Assembly: GCF_030411995.1 (NCBI RefSeq)
Contig: NZ_JASNRC010000014.1
Span: 41,384 to 94,849 of the forward strand
Reading direction: 5' to 3'
From: Massilia sp. YIM B02769
Lineage (GTDB): Bacteria; Pseudomonadota; Gammaproteobacteria; Burkholderiales; Burkholderiaceae_D
Length of the DNA stretch: 53,466 nucleotides
The notes below the pieces were generated by a model. That model did no database searches. It had not been told where the DNA came from and saw only the letters and a list, made by a program, of their open reading frames with translations. Position numbers and translations under genes: made by a program. Shown piece by piece: positions 36,342-45,596 of this stretch (position 1 is the first letter of the stretch; every line of letters starts with the position of its first letter).

Positions 36342-37522
36342 TTACACCGACAGCACGTAGCGCTCGCTCTTCATGCGCCAGCTGGCGAAGCCCACCGCGA
36401 TCGCGGCCGCGACCGCCGAGGACAGGAAGGTCATCGCCACCGGCCACAGGCCGATGTCGCCGCCTTTCGCCATCTCGCGCAGCAGGGTCTGGTTCGACAG
36501 CATCGGCACCATGTACATCCAGTCGGCGGTCTTCAGTTCCATCATCGAGATGACCACGCCCGGCACCAGCGGCACCAGCATCGCGATACTCAGCACGCTC
36601 TGCGCTTCCTTGAACGACTTGGCGTTCATCGCCAGCGCGATCTGCAGGCCGGCCGCGAACAGGCACAGCGGGATCGAGGCGACGCACACCAGCACCAGGT
36701 CGGCCCAGGTCAGGGCCCAGGACATGCCGATTTCCTCCAGCGGCATCCAGGACAGGATGGCATGCGCCAGCGCCAGTTCCAGCGTGACGCCGGCAATCGC
36801 CAGCACGCCGGCGGTGAGCCACTTGCCGGTTACCAGTTCCCAGGCGCGCGCCGGCTGCGCCATCAGCACTTCCATCGAACGCCGTTCGCGCTCGCCGGCG
36901 GTGATGTCGACCGCGGTCGACATCCCGCAGATAAACGCCGGCAGGAACAGGATGCCGAGGATGCTGCCGATGAAGCCGGCCGAACGCGAGGCATTCGTGC
37001 CGGTGTCGAAGCGCTGCACCTGGATCGGCGCCAGCGTCGCCGGCGACACGCCGTGGGCCAGCAGGCGCGCGCTGGCGACGTTTGCGCCATACGCTTCCAG
37101 TACTTCCTCGACCTCGCGCCGCTGCGTGTAGTTCTCGTCGGCCGAGTCGAACCACAGCTCGACGCGCGCCGGACGCATCGCCGCGTAGTTCTCGGTGAAC
37201 TTGTCGGACAGGCGCAGCACCACCGGATATTTTTCCGTGCGCAGCAGTTCGCCGATCTTTTCCTCGTCGAGCGGCTTGGTGTCGACGATGGTGACGTTGC
37301 GCTGCTTGAGCTGGGCCATCAGGGTCGGCGCCATGCTGGAACCGATCACGGCCACCTTGACGCCGTCGCGTTCCGGCTTGGTGGCGCGGTCGATGGTCTT
37401 GTTCAGCAAGAAGCCCAGCATCAGCGGGTACATGAAGGTGAACAGGGCGAGCAGGCCGAGGGTGCGCTTGTCGCGGAAGGTCTCGCGCAGTTCTTTCAGC
37501 AGGACGACCAGATACTTGGGCT

Positions 37523-37526
<4 letters not shown>
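36342..37526 (-). CDS. ABC-2 permease, NatB-like
   Basis: A 394-residue permease with start MKPKYLVVLLKELRETFRD at 37526, overlapping the ATPase stop by four bases. One membrane segment lies near residues 22-45 and a group of five or six in the C-terminal half (from about 185), with a large extracytoplasmic region between them, as in NatB and other ABC-2 Na+/drug exporters. MAQPARAWELVTGKW is a conserved cytoplasmic loop. It is the last gene of the hydrolase-ATPase-permease unit. Na+ export is one documented role of NatAB, but the substrate here is unknown. Confidence 0.9.
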
Positions 37527-38257
<731 letters not shown>

Positions 38258-38269
38258 GGGGAACTCGAT

Positions 38270-39700
38270 TCAGGGTTGCGGCCCGGCGCTGCCGAGCTGG
38301 AAGGTCGGGGCCGGGATCTCGGCCAGGCACTTGGCATTCAGGTTGGCGGTCGGCTTGTCGAGGAACTCGCGCAGCAGGCGCGGCGCGCAGCCGAGCTGCG
38401 AGACCCCGTGGCCGGCGTTCTCCACCACCAGGTGGCGCGCATTGCTCATGAACTCGGCGGCGCGTTCGGCGCGGCGCGGCGGCGTGACCGGGTCGAGCGC
38501 GCCCGACAGCAGCAGGGCCGGCGCGGCGATCTTCGCCGGCGTTGCGTACGGCACCGCCGGCACCTTCATGTCCTTGCACAGGCTCGGGATGCGCTCGGCC
38601 AGCGGGCGCGTGAGCAGGGCATTGTCTTCCTTGACCAGCTCCGGCGTCATGCGCGGCACGTCCTCGGCGCAGACCACGGCCAGGTGCAGCAGCATGGCGC
38701 TGGAGCCGTCGCTGGCGAAGTCGCCGGCGATGTTGTGGCGCGCGATGAAAGGCTCCCAGCGGCCGTTGTAGGCGCTGTGCAGCAGGAAGGGCAGGCGCCG
38801 CGCGTCGGCCGGCGAATACAGGATGTTGTGGACGGTGCCGAGGAAGCGCTGGCCGGTCATGGTGAAGGTGACCGGGGCCGCGGTGCGCGGGTCGGCGATC
38901 GACAGCTTGATGCCCGGTTCGGTGCGTTTCACCAGTGCGTCGAATTCGGTGCGCAGGTTCGGGTAGGCCTTGTTGCAGGCGGCATTCGCGGCGCACTGGG
39001 CGAACAGTTTTTCCAGCGCGGCGTTGCCGTCGCGCCCGCCGGCCGGGATCACCTGGTCGGGCGCGGCCACGCCGTCGAGCACCAGGGTGCGCACGCTGTC
39101 GGGGAAGGCGCGCGCATAGGCCTGGCCGAGGCGGGTGCCGTAGGAACCGCCCCAGACGTTCACCTTGCCGTAGCCGAGCGCCTTGCGAACCCCTTCCAGG
39201 TCGCGCGCGGCCGCCGCCGTGGTGTAGGCGCCGAAGGGGGCGCGGCTTTTCGCGATGCAGGCGCGCACCTCGGCTTCGAGCTCGGCGTCGCTCATGGTCT
39301 CGTGTTCGGGACGGCTTTCGCAATCGAGCTTGCCCGACAAACCGGTGCCGCGCTGGTCGATGAAGACGATGTCGCGCGTGGCGCGCACGCGCTTGAAAGC
39401 GGCCGAGAGCAGGGGCAGGACTTCGCTGCCGGCCTGGCCGGGGCCGCCGGCGAGCACGAACAGCGGATCGCTGCGCGCCGCCTCGCGGAAGGCCGGCGCC
39501 ACCGTCACGTGAATTTTTGTGCCGGGGCCGTCCGGCCTGGCGTAATCGAGGGGAACGGAAACGGCCAGGCAGCGCAGCGTATCTTCGGTGCCGGGCAGGT
39601 GGCAGTTGCGCGTGGCCGCTTTCGAAGCGGCCGGCGCGGCCTGGACGGCGCCCGACAGCAGCAGCGCGCCAAGGGGTAGCAGGATGGATCGAATCTTCAC
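38270..39700 (-). CDS. Secreted alpha/beta hydrolase (S33 type)
   Basis: A 476-residue protein with a signal peptide (residues 1-22, ending AVQA). The nucleophile motif GGSYGT lies in WGGSYGTRLGQAYA and the oxyanion region in VLAGGPGQAGS. The Asp and His of the triad fit LLLSGALDPVTP and VVENAGHGVSQLGC. Members of this family are prolyl- or tripeptidyl-aminopeptidases and related esterases; the substrate cannot be named. It is exported, so it may act on what the adjacent ABC-2 exporter handles, or be independent. It is first in the operon and has a good promoter. Confidence 0.9.
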   Translation of the reverse strand: MKIRSILLPLGALLLSGAVQAAPAASKAATRNCHLPGTEDTLRCLAVSVPLDYARPDGPGTKIHVTVAPAFREAARSDPLFVLAGGPGQAGSEVLPLLSAAFKRVRATRDIVFIDQRGTGLSGKLDCESRPEHETMSDAELEAEVRACIAKSRAPFGAYTTAAAARDLEGVRKALGYGKVNVWGGSYGTRLGQAYARAFPDSVRTLVLDGVAAPDQVIPAGGRDGNAALEKLFAQCAANAACNKAYPNLRTEFDALVKRTEPGIKLSIADPRTAAPVTFTMTGQRFLGTVHNILYSPADARRLPFLLHSAYNGRWEPFIARHNIAGDFASDGSSAMLLHLAVVCAEDVPRMTPELVKEDNALLTRPLAERIPSLCKDMKVPAVPYATPAKIAAPALLLSGALDPVTPPRRAERAAEFMSNARHLVVENAGHGVSQLGCAPRLLREFLDKPTANLNAKCLAEIPAPTFQLGSAGPQP

Positions 39701-39724
39701 TTAAGCTCCTCAGACAAGTGACCC

Positions 39725-39754
39725 ATACTAATTTGGCACGAATTCCCAGGTCAA
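39725..39754 (-). promoter_or_regulatory. Promoter of the hydrolase-NatAB operon
   Basis: On the minus strand TTGACC (39749-39754) and TAGTAT (39725-39730) are 18 bases apart, ending 24 bases before the hydrolase ATG. A GAGGAG ribosome site follows. Confidence 0.65.
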
Positions 39755-39893
39755 CCCGAAAGTTTCATTTAAGAACACTTTTTGGATACATATGTTGAGG
39801 TCGAGTCTAGTTGTCGTAGAGAACATGACTTTGCGCAATCTCACCGTGCATCGGCTTTGACGGGCAGGGATGCGACAGCGAAAACAGGCCGGC

Positions 39894-39923
39894 TTGACGC
39901 TGCCGTTGGAAACGCGGTATGAT
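39894..39923 (+). promoter_or_regulatory. Promoter of rplM-rpsI
   Basis: TTGACG (39894-39899) and TATGAT (39918-39923), 18 bases apart. The start codon of rplM follows 100 bases later. This leaves an untranslated leader that could host control by ribosomal proteins, but I see no defined structure. The gap 39701-40023 otherwise holds no gene. Confidence 0.7.
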
Positions 39924-40023
39924 CGTCGGCTTTCCATTTGCTCTGGAAAAGACAATAAGGCAGAGTCCGCAGTAACCCTTGCGGAACCACCATTTGAGCA
40001 ATTTACCTATTTAGGAAGTCAAC

Positions 40024-40452
40024 ATGAAAACTTTTTCCGCTAAGGGCCATGAAGTCCAGCGCGACTGGTTCGTGATTGACGCGACGGACTTGGTCCTCGG
40101 ACGTGTTGCCAGCGAAGTGGCACTCCGACTGCGCGGCAAACACAAACCGGAATTCACTCCGCACGTCGATACCGGTGACTACATCGTCGTCATCAACGCA
40201 GGCAAGCTGCGCGTGACCGGCACCAAGGCCACCGCCAAGACCTACTACCGTCACTCGGGCTACCCGGGCGGTATCTACGAAACCAACTTCCTGAAAATGC
40301 AACAGCGCTTCCCGGGCCGTGCCCTGGAAAAGGCTGTCAAAGGCATGCTGCCGAAGGGCCCGCTGGGCTACGCCATGATCAAGAAGCTGAAAGTGTACGC
40401 GGAAGGCACCCACCCGCACGCCGCACAGCAACCACAAGCACTGACCCTCTAA
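40024..40452 (+). CDS. rplM: 50S ribosomal protein L13
   Basis: A 142-residue ribosomal protein, full length, beginning MKTFSAKGHEVQRDWFVIDA and containing GRVASEVALRLRGKHK and HSGYPGGIYE. L13 is an early 50S assembly protein. It is ten bases upstream of rpsI, the universal pairing, with a good promoter about 100 bases ahead. Confidence 0.98.
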   Translation: MKTFSAKGHEVQRDWFVIDATDLVLGRVASEVALRLRGKHKPEFTPHVDTGDYIVVINAGKLRVTGTKATAKTYYRHSGYPGGIYETNFLKMQQRFPGRALEKAVKGMLPKGPLGYAMIKKLKVYAEGTHPHAAQQPQALTL

Positions 40453-40461
40453 GGAACTGAC

Positions 40462-40854
40462 ATGATCGGTAACTACAACTACGGCACCGGCCGTCGCAAG
40501 AGTGCAGTCGCTCGCGTGTTCATCAAGGCCGGCACCGGCCAGATCATCGTGAACGGCAAGCCAGCTGCGGATTACTTCTCGCGCGAAACCGGCCTGATGG
40601 TCATTCGCCAGCCGCTGGAACTGACCGGCAACGTCGAGCGTTTCGACATCAAGGTCAACGTGCACGGCGGTGGTGAGTCGGGCCAGGCAGGCGCCGTTCG
40701 TCACGGCATCACCCGCGCCCTGATCGACTACGACGCAGGCCTCAAGGGCGACCTGGCACGTGCCGGTTTCGTCACCCGTGACGCCCGTGAAGTCGAGCGT
40801 AAGAAAGTCGGCCTGCGTAAAGCACGCCGCGCCAAGCAGTTCTCGAAGCGTTAA
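40462..40854 (+). CDS. rpsI: 30S ribosomal protein S9
   Basis: A 130-residue ribosomal protein. It carries YGTGRRKSAVARVFIKAG at the start and the C-terminal tail KARRAKQFSKR, which reaches the P-site tRNA. Co-transcribed with rplM and followed by a strong terminator. Confidence 0.98.
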   Translation: MIGNYNYGTGRRKSAVARVFIKAGTGQIIVNGKPAADYFSRETGLMVIRQPLELTGNVERFDIKVNVHGGGESGQAGAVRHGITRALIDYDAGLKGDLARAGFVTRDAREVERKKVGLRKARRAKQFSKR

Positions 40855-40888
40855 TCGCTTGGGCAGCCTGCGGGCTGCTTACTGCAGA

Positions 40889-40914
40889 GAAAGCCACCCT
40901 CGGGTGGCTTTTTT
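40889..40914 (+). terminator. Intrinsic terminator of rplM-rpsI
   Basis: Arms AAAGCCACCC and GGGTGGCTTT with a two-base loop, then a T run. A second hairpin (GGCAGCC / GGGCTGC) stands just ahead at 40862-40878. Confidence 0.9.
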
Positions 40915-41056
40915 GTTTTCCGGCACGTTTTTGCACCGCTCTTGTGCACTGCAAAATTTTTTCACTTCCGGTCGTCCGCGAATGTTCGGCAATGCACGGC
41001 CACGGCCTTCGGTGCGGGCTAGGCTGGTCAGTAATCAAGTTTGCAGGAGCATAATC

Positions 41057-42097
41057 GTGACGACAGGCGTAAAACGGATCAGCCTTGGCATCCAGGGCGG
41101 CGGCGCATTCGGCGCCTTTGGCTGGGGCGTGCTGGACCGCCTGCTGCAGGAAGAGCGGCTGGAAATCGGCGCCATCAGCGGCACCAGCGCCGGCGCCGTG
41201 AATGCGGCGGTCCTGGCCGACGGCTACGCCCGGGGTGGCGGGCGCGAGGGTGCGCGCGCTGCGCTGCAGCGCTTCTGGCGCGGGCTGAGCACGGCTGCCA
41301 CCGTGATCAGTCCGGTGCGGCCTTCGCCCTTCGACTGGGCCACGGGCGGCGGCACCCTGGCGACCTCGCCCGGCTACCAATTGATGCAATTGCTCGCCGG
41401 CGTGCTGGCGCCGCCGGTATCGCCGCTGTCCATGAACCCGATGCAGCCGCTGCTGGCCACGCTGATCGATTTCGAACGCGTGCGCAGCTGCGAGGAGATC
41501 GACCTGTTCATTCCGGCAACGAATATCCGCAGCGGCAAAGGCAGGGTGTTCCTGCGCGAAGAGCTCGATGCGCGCATGATCGCGGCCTCGGCCTGCCTGC
41601 CCTACGTGTTCGCGCCGGTCGTGATCGACGGCGAAGCCTACTGGGACGGCAGCTTTGTCGGCGACCCTTCCTTGTCCCCCTTGGCGGACAATGGCCCGGC
41701 CGATATCGTCATCATCCAGAACAACCCGATCGCCCGGCCAGGCTTGCCGATGACCATGAGCGACATCCAGAGCCGCACCAGCGAGATCGCGTTCAACATC
41801 AGCTTCGTGCGCGAAGTCAGCATGATCCGTCACCTGGGCGCCGTGGTCGATGCCGAGGAAAGCAAGGTCGTGCACGCGGCCGGCGTGCGCCTGCACCTGA
41901 TCAGCGGCAATGAAGAACTGCAGCAGCTCGATTTGTCGAGCAAGTTCAATACCGAGTGGCCCTTCCTGCTGCGCCTGCACGACCTGGGCGTGGCCACCGC
42001 GGAGCGTTGGCTGGACCAGCACCTCGAGTATGTGGGCAAGATGTCGACCATGGATCCGGTGCCGGTGCACGACGCGGAGCGCCTGACCGGCACCTGA
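41057..42097 (+). CDS. Patatin-like phospholipase
   Basis: A 346-residue protein with GTG start at 41057 behind CAGGAGC. The oxyanion hole GGGAFGAFGW (about residues 13-22) and nucleophile GTSAG (about 43) fit the patatin family. The catalytic Asp is in the YWDGSF motif, DGS instead of the common DGG/A. It should hydrolyse acyl ester bonds of lipids. No signal peptide is present, so it is cytosolic or secreted by another route. It lies between rpsI and argC with its own transcript. Confidence 0.9.
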   Translation: MTTGVKRISLGIQGGGAFGAFGWGVLDRLLQEERLEIGAISGTSAGAVNAAVLADGYARGGGREGARAALQRFWRGLSTAATVISPVRPSPFDWATGGGTLATSPGYQLMQLLAGVLAPPVSPLSMNPMQPLLATLIDFERVRSCEEIDLFIPATNIRSGKGRVFLREELDARMIAASACLPYVFAPVVIDGEAYWDGSFVGDPSLSPLADNGPADIVIIQNNPIARPGLPMTMSDIQSRTSEIAFNISFVREVSMIRHLGAVVDAEESKVVHAAGVRLHLISGNEELQQLDLSSKFNTEWPFLLRLHDLGVATAERWLDQHLEYVGKMSTMDPVPVHDAERLTGT

Positions 42098-42257
42098 CGT
42101 AGCGGCCATGCAATATTTGCAAGATTGACGCGTGATGCAAATTTTCTTTGCATGCTTTCGCAAAGCGCCGGACATGCCGCGCGCCGCACCGACCGGGTGG
42201 GGCTGTTAAAATTGCAGCCTCGGCCCGGCTGGGCGCTTATCTTACGAAGGAAACACT

Positions 42258-43295
42258 ATGATCAAAGTTGGCATCGTTGGCGGAACCGGATACACGGGCG
42301 TGGAATTGCTGCGGCTGTTGGCCGCGCATCCCGACGTGGAGCTGACCGCGATCACCTCGCGCAAGGAAGACGGCCTGCCGGTGGCCGACATGTTCCCGTC
42401 GCTGCGCGGCCGCGTGAACATCGCCTTCTCGGCGCCGGACAAGGCCGACCTGACCCAGTGCGACGTGGTCTTCTTCGCCACCCCGCACGGCGTGGCCATG
42501 GCACAAGCCCCGGCCCTGCTGGCCGCCGGCGTAAAGGTCATCGACCTGGCCGCCGACTTCCGCCTGAAGGACCGCGCCGCCTTCGAAAAATGGTACAAGA
42601 TCGAGCACACCGCCCCGGACCTGATCGAGGAAGCCGTGTACGGCCTGCCTGAGCTGAACCGCGAAGACATCAAGAAGGCGCGCCTGATCGCCAACCCGGG
42701 CTGCTACCCGACCACGATGCAGCTCGGCTTCGTGCCGCTGCTCAAGGCCGGCCTGATCGACGCCGACAGCCTGATCGCCGATGCCAAGTCGGGCGTCTCT
42801 GGCGCCGGCCGCAAGGCCGAGATCGGCACTCTGTTCTCGGAAGCCAGCGACAACTTCAAGGCCTACGGCGTGGCCGGCCACCGCCACACCCCGGAAACCT
42901 CGGCCCAGCTGCAGCGTTTCACCGACCAGAAAGTCGGCCTGATCTTCACCCCGCACCTGGTGCCGATGATCCGCGGCATGCACGCGACCCTGTATGCGCG
43001 CCTGACGAAGGACATCGACAACGCCGCCCTGCAGGAACTGTTCGAGGCCGAGTACAAGGATTCGGCCTTTGTCGACGTGATGCCGTTCGGCTCGCACCCG
43101 GAAACCCGCTCGACCCGCGGCTCGAACATGCTGCGCCTGGCACTGCACCGTCCGGAAGGCACGAACACCGTCGTGATCCTGGTGGTGCAGGACAACCTGG
43201 TGAAGGGCGCTTCGGGCCAGGCCGTGCAGTGCATGAACCTGATGTTCGGCCTGGACGAGACCACAGGTCTGCAGCAGATCGCCTTGCTTCCATAA
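42258..43295 (+). CDS. argC: N-acetyl-gamma-glutamyl-phosphate reductase
   Basis: A 345-residue NADPH-dependent enzyme of arginine biosynthesis. It starts MIKVGIVGGTGYTGVELLRL (Rossmann glycine motif); the active-site cysteine is in ANPGCYPTTMQL. The His in HRHTPET and the C-terminal DNLVKGASGQAVQ segment also fit. An AAGGAAA ribosome site precedes the ATG. It lies before a bactofilin and erpA, as in many betaproteobacteria. Confidence 0.97.
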   Translation: MIKVGIVGGTGYTGVELLRLLAAHPDVELTAITSRKEDGLPVADMFPSLRGRVNIAFSAPDKADLTQCDVVFFATPHGVAMAQAPALLAAGVKVIDLAADFRLKDRAAFEKWYKIEHTAPDLIEEAVYGLPELNREDIKKARLIANPGCYPTTMQLGFVPLLKAGLIDADSLIADAKSGVSGAGRKAEIGTLFSEASDNFKAYGVAGHRHTPETSAQLQRFTDQKVGLIFTPHLVPMIRGMHATLYARLTKDIDNAALQELFEAEYKDSAFVDVMPFGSHPETRSTRGSNMLRLALHRPEGTNTVVILVVQDNLVKGASGQAVQCMNLMFGLDETTGLQQIALLP

Positions 43296-43310
43296 GACTG
43301 TTGTTACCCC

Positions 43311-43342
43311 GGTCAGGTGATTCCTACAGGCATTGCCTGACC
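43311..43342. other. Hairpin between argC and the bactofilin gene
   Basis: Outer arms GGTCAGG and CCTGACC flank an inner CAGGCATTGCCTG palindrome. There is no T run, so it is not a standard terminator; it may be an mRNA processing or regulatory stem. Confidence 0.35.
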
Positions 43343-43440
43343 AGAGCTAGATCAAGGTGGTAACTGTTGAGGGCGGTAAATTGGCCGATGCACTGGTTGA
43401 TTTACTCGCCGCAACTTTACTAACCTACAGGGGTGCCACC

Positions 43441-43839
43441 ATGTTCGGTCGCAACGCGAAAAGCGAAATTGACAGCCTGATCGGCATAGCCGCCCGTATC
43501 GAAGGCGACCTCTGTTTCAGCGGCGGCCTGCGCATCGACGGCGAGGTGCACGGCAACGTGCTGGCCAGCGAAGGCCCGGACAGCGTCCTGATCGTGTCGG
43601 AACACGCCCGCATCGAAGGCGAGGTGCGCTGTGCCAATCTCGTGGTGAACGGCTACATCGCCGGTTCGGTCCATTCCACCGAGCTACTTGAATTGCAGCC
43701 GAAAGGCCGCATACATGGGGATGTCCACTATAAACTGCTCGAAATGCACGGCGGCGCCCTGGTGACCGGCAAGCTCACGCACCAGCCGACGGGCGAGCCG
43801 GTCTTTCACCTGGCGGAAGCGGCAAGGGCCGAAGCATGA
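43441..43839 (+). CDS. Bactofilin
   Basis: A 132-residue polymer-forming cytoskeletal protein. Start MFGRNAKSEIDSLIG at 43441. The central beta-helix domain (about residues 15-110) shows the repeat pattern RIEGDLCFSGGLRIDGEVHG and ARIEGEVRCANLVVNGYIAG. Bactofilins polymerise without nucleotide and scaffold cell-shape or wall enzymes. The genes around it (anmK and an M23 peptidase nearby) also concern the cell wall. The N-terminal tail is short and may hold a membrane-targeting segment. Confidence 0.92.
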   Translation: MFGRNAKSEIDSLIGIAARIEGDLCFSGGLRIDGEVHGNVLASEGPDSVLIVSEHARIEGEVRCANLVVNGYIAGSVHSTELLELQPKGRIHGDVHYKLLEMHGGALVTGKLTHQPTGEPVFHLAEAARAEA

Positions 43840-43854
43840 CCGGCGCGAACCGTC

Positions 43855-43860
43855 TATAAT
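43855..43860 (+). promoter_or_regulatory. Candidate -10 box for erpA
   Basis: TATAAT, 34 bases before the erpA ATG and 15 bases after the bactofilin stop. No clear -35 is seen, so it is tentative. Confidence 0.4.
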
Positions 43861-43894
43861 GGGCATAAATCGAAATTCATCAGGAGTTTATCCC

Positions 43895-44263
43895 ATGACA
43901 GCAGTGGCCGAAGTGCAAGACTTTGACACCATCCCGACCCCGATCGTCTTCACCGACAGCGCCGCTGACAAAGTGGCGCAGCTCATCGAAGAAGAGGGCA
44001 ACCCAGACCTGAAACTGCGCGTCTTCGTGCAGGGCGGCGGCTGCTCGGGCTTCCAGTACGGCTTTACCTTCGACGAAATCGTCAATGACGACGACACCAC
44101 GATGGAAAAGAACGGCGTGCAATTGTTGATCGACTCGATGAGCTACCAGTACCTGGTCGGCGCGGAAATCGACTACAAGGACGACCTCGAAGGCGCCCAG
44201 TTCGTCATCAAGAACCCGAACGCGACCAGCACCTGCGGCTGCGGTTCGTCGTTCTCGGCGTAA
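43895..44263 (+). CDS. erpA: Iron-sulfur cluster insertion protein ErpA
   Basis: A 122-residue A-type carrier that delivers Fe-S clusters to target enzymes. Three cluster-binding cysteines are in GGGCSGFQYGF and the C-terminal TCGCGSSF. Start ATG at 43895 follows CAGGAG. The N-terminal tail of about 12 residues is typical of the betaproteobacterial form. It is followed by a clear terminator. Confidence 0.95.
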   Translation: MTAVAEVQDFDTIPTPIVFTDSAADKVAQLIEEEGNPDLKLRVFVQGGGCSGFQYGFTFDEIVNDDDTTMEKNGVQLLIDSMSYQYLVGAEIDYKDDLEGAQFVIKNPNATSTCGCGSSFSA

Positions 44264-44303
44264 GTCGTTCGATGGCCCGGCGCTGCCGGGTGTCGCTATC
44301 CAG

Positions 44304-44331
44304 ATCCGGGCAATGCCCGGATTTGTTTTTT
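44304..44331 (+). terminator. Intrinsic terminator after erpA
   Basis: Eight-base arms ATCCGGGC and GCCCGGAT with an AAT loop, then a T-rich tract. It lies 41 bases past the stop codon. Confidence 0.85.
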
Positions 44332-44400
44332 GTGCGTTACAACCTGTTGGTTGGCGTTGCGTTGGTATCGACCGTACGGTCATCGATACGTCTGATCGAC

Positions 44401-45501
44401 CTAGGCGGGATACAGCGCGCCGAGGATGCGCGGCCCTTTGGCGCCGGTAACCGCCGGCATATTGCCCGGCTCGCGCGTATTGAACCGGTAGCCCAGCCAG
44501 GCAAACGCCAGCGCCTCGACCCGGTTCGGCGCGACGCCCAGCGCCGCCGTCGATTCCACCGCGATATTCCCGCCCAGCGCAGTCGCCAGCGCCCGCAGCA
44601 ACGCGCCGTTGTAGGCGCCTCCGCCACAGACATACACCGCGTCAACCTCCGCGCTTTCCTGCAGGATCGCTTCTGCAATCGAACGCGCCGTCACCTCGAC
44701 CAGCGTCGCTTGCACGTCTGCCGGCGCCAGGTCCGCGAACCCAGCCAGCCGCGCATCCAGCCATTCCATATGGAACAAATCGCGCCCGGTACTCTTCGGC
44801 GCCGGCTGCTGGAAGTAAGGTTCTGCCAGCAGCACGGCCAGCAAGCCCGCGTGCGCGGCCCCGCTCGCGCCCCAGGCTCCGTCCGCGTCGTATTCCTTCC
44901 CCTGGTGCCGCCCGATCCAGCCATCGAGCAGCACATTCCCGGGCCCGGTATCGAAACCGCCCACCCGTCCATCCGCATGCAGCACGCTGATGTTGCCGAT
45001 CCCGCCGATGTTGACCACGACGCGCGCCGTGCCCGCTTTCCCGAATGCCGCCGCGTGGAAGGCCGGCACCAGCGGCGCACCCTGGCCGCCGGCGGCAATG
45101 TCGCGGCTGCGGAAGTCGGCGATCACGTCGATGCCAGTCAGTTCGGCGAGCAGGGCAGGGTTGTTGGTCTGGCGCGTGAAGCCGAGCTCGGGCCGGTGGC
45201 GCACGGTCTGTCCGTGCAACGCCACTGCCGCGACCGGACTCGGGGCCGCAGGCGCCAGTTTCTGCACACAGTCGGCGTAGCACCGCGCCAGGCCGTTGGC
45301 GGCAATGGCTTCGCGTTCGATCTCGTTGTCGCCATTCGCCTGCAGCGCCATCAGCTCGGCGCGGAGCGTCGGCGGGAAGGGCACGAAGGTCGCCTCGAGC
45401 GTGCGGATCGCGCCGCCCTGGAAGTCTGCCAGCACGCCATCGACACCATCCATGCTGGTGCCCGACATCAGGCCGATATAAAGAGTGGAGTTCGTCATCA
45501 T
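44401..45501 (-). CDS. anmK: Anhydro-N-acetylmuramic acid kinase
   Basis: A 366-residue kinase that opens and phosphorylates 1,6-anhydro-MurNAc during peptidoglycan recycling. It begins TLYIGLMSGTSMDGVDGVL, the family signature, and contains LNIGGIGN-type VNIGGIGNISVL, GFDTGPGNVLLD and YVCGGGAYNGALL. The start has two consecutive ATGs (45501 and 45498); the first is taken. It lies downstream of the M23 peptidase gene on the same strand, separated by a terminator. Confidence 0.95.
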   Translation of the reverse strand: MMTNSTLYIGLMSGTSMDGVDGVLADFQGGAIRTLEATFVPFPPTLRAELMALQANGDNEIEREAIAANGLARCYADCVQKLAPAAPSPVAAVALHGQTVRHRPELGFTRQTNNPALLAELTGIDVIADFRSRDIAAGGQGAPLVPAFHAAAFGKAGTARVVVNIGGIGNISVLHADGRVGGFDTGPGNVLLDGWIGRHQGKEYDADGAWGASGAAHAGLLAVLLAEPYFQQPAPKSTGRDLFHMEWLDARLAGFADLAPADVQATLVEVTARSIAEAILQESAEVDAVYVCGGGAYNGALLRALATALGGNIAVESTAALGVAPNRVEALAFAWLGYRFNTREPGNMPAVTGAKGPRILGALYPA

Positions 45502-45541
45502 GTGCTCATCATAAAGGATGCCGGAGGAGGAGGGCCCACGC

Positions 45542-45577
45542 AAAAACGCCTTCCGTGCAATGCAGGGAAGGCGTTTT
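45542..45577 (-). terminator. Intrinsic terminator after the M23 peptidase gene
   Basis: Twelve-base arms AAAACGCCTTCC and GGAAGGCGTTTT flank an 11-base loop. On the minus strand the stem ends in a T5 run. It is 20 bases past the M23 stop codon, so anmK probably has its own promoter or relies on read-through. Confidence 0.85.
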
Positions 45578-45596
45578 AACAGGAGATACGGAAGGC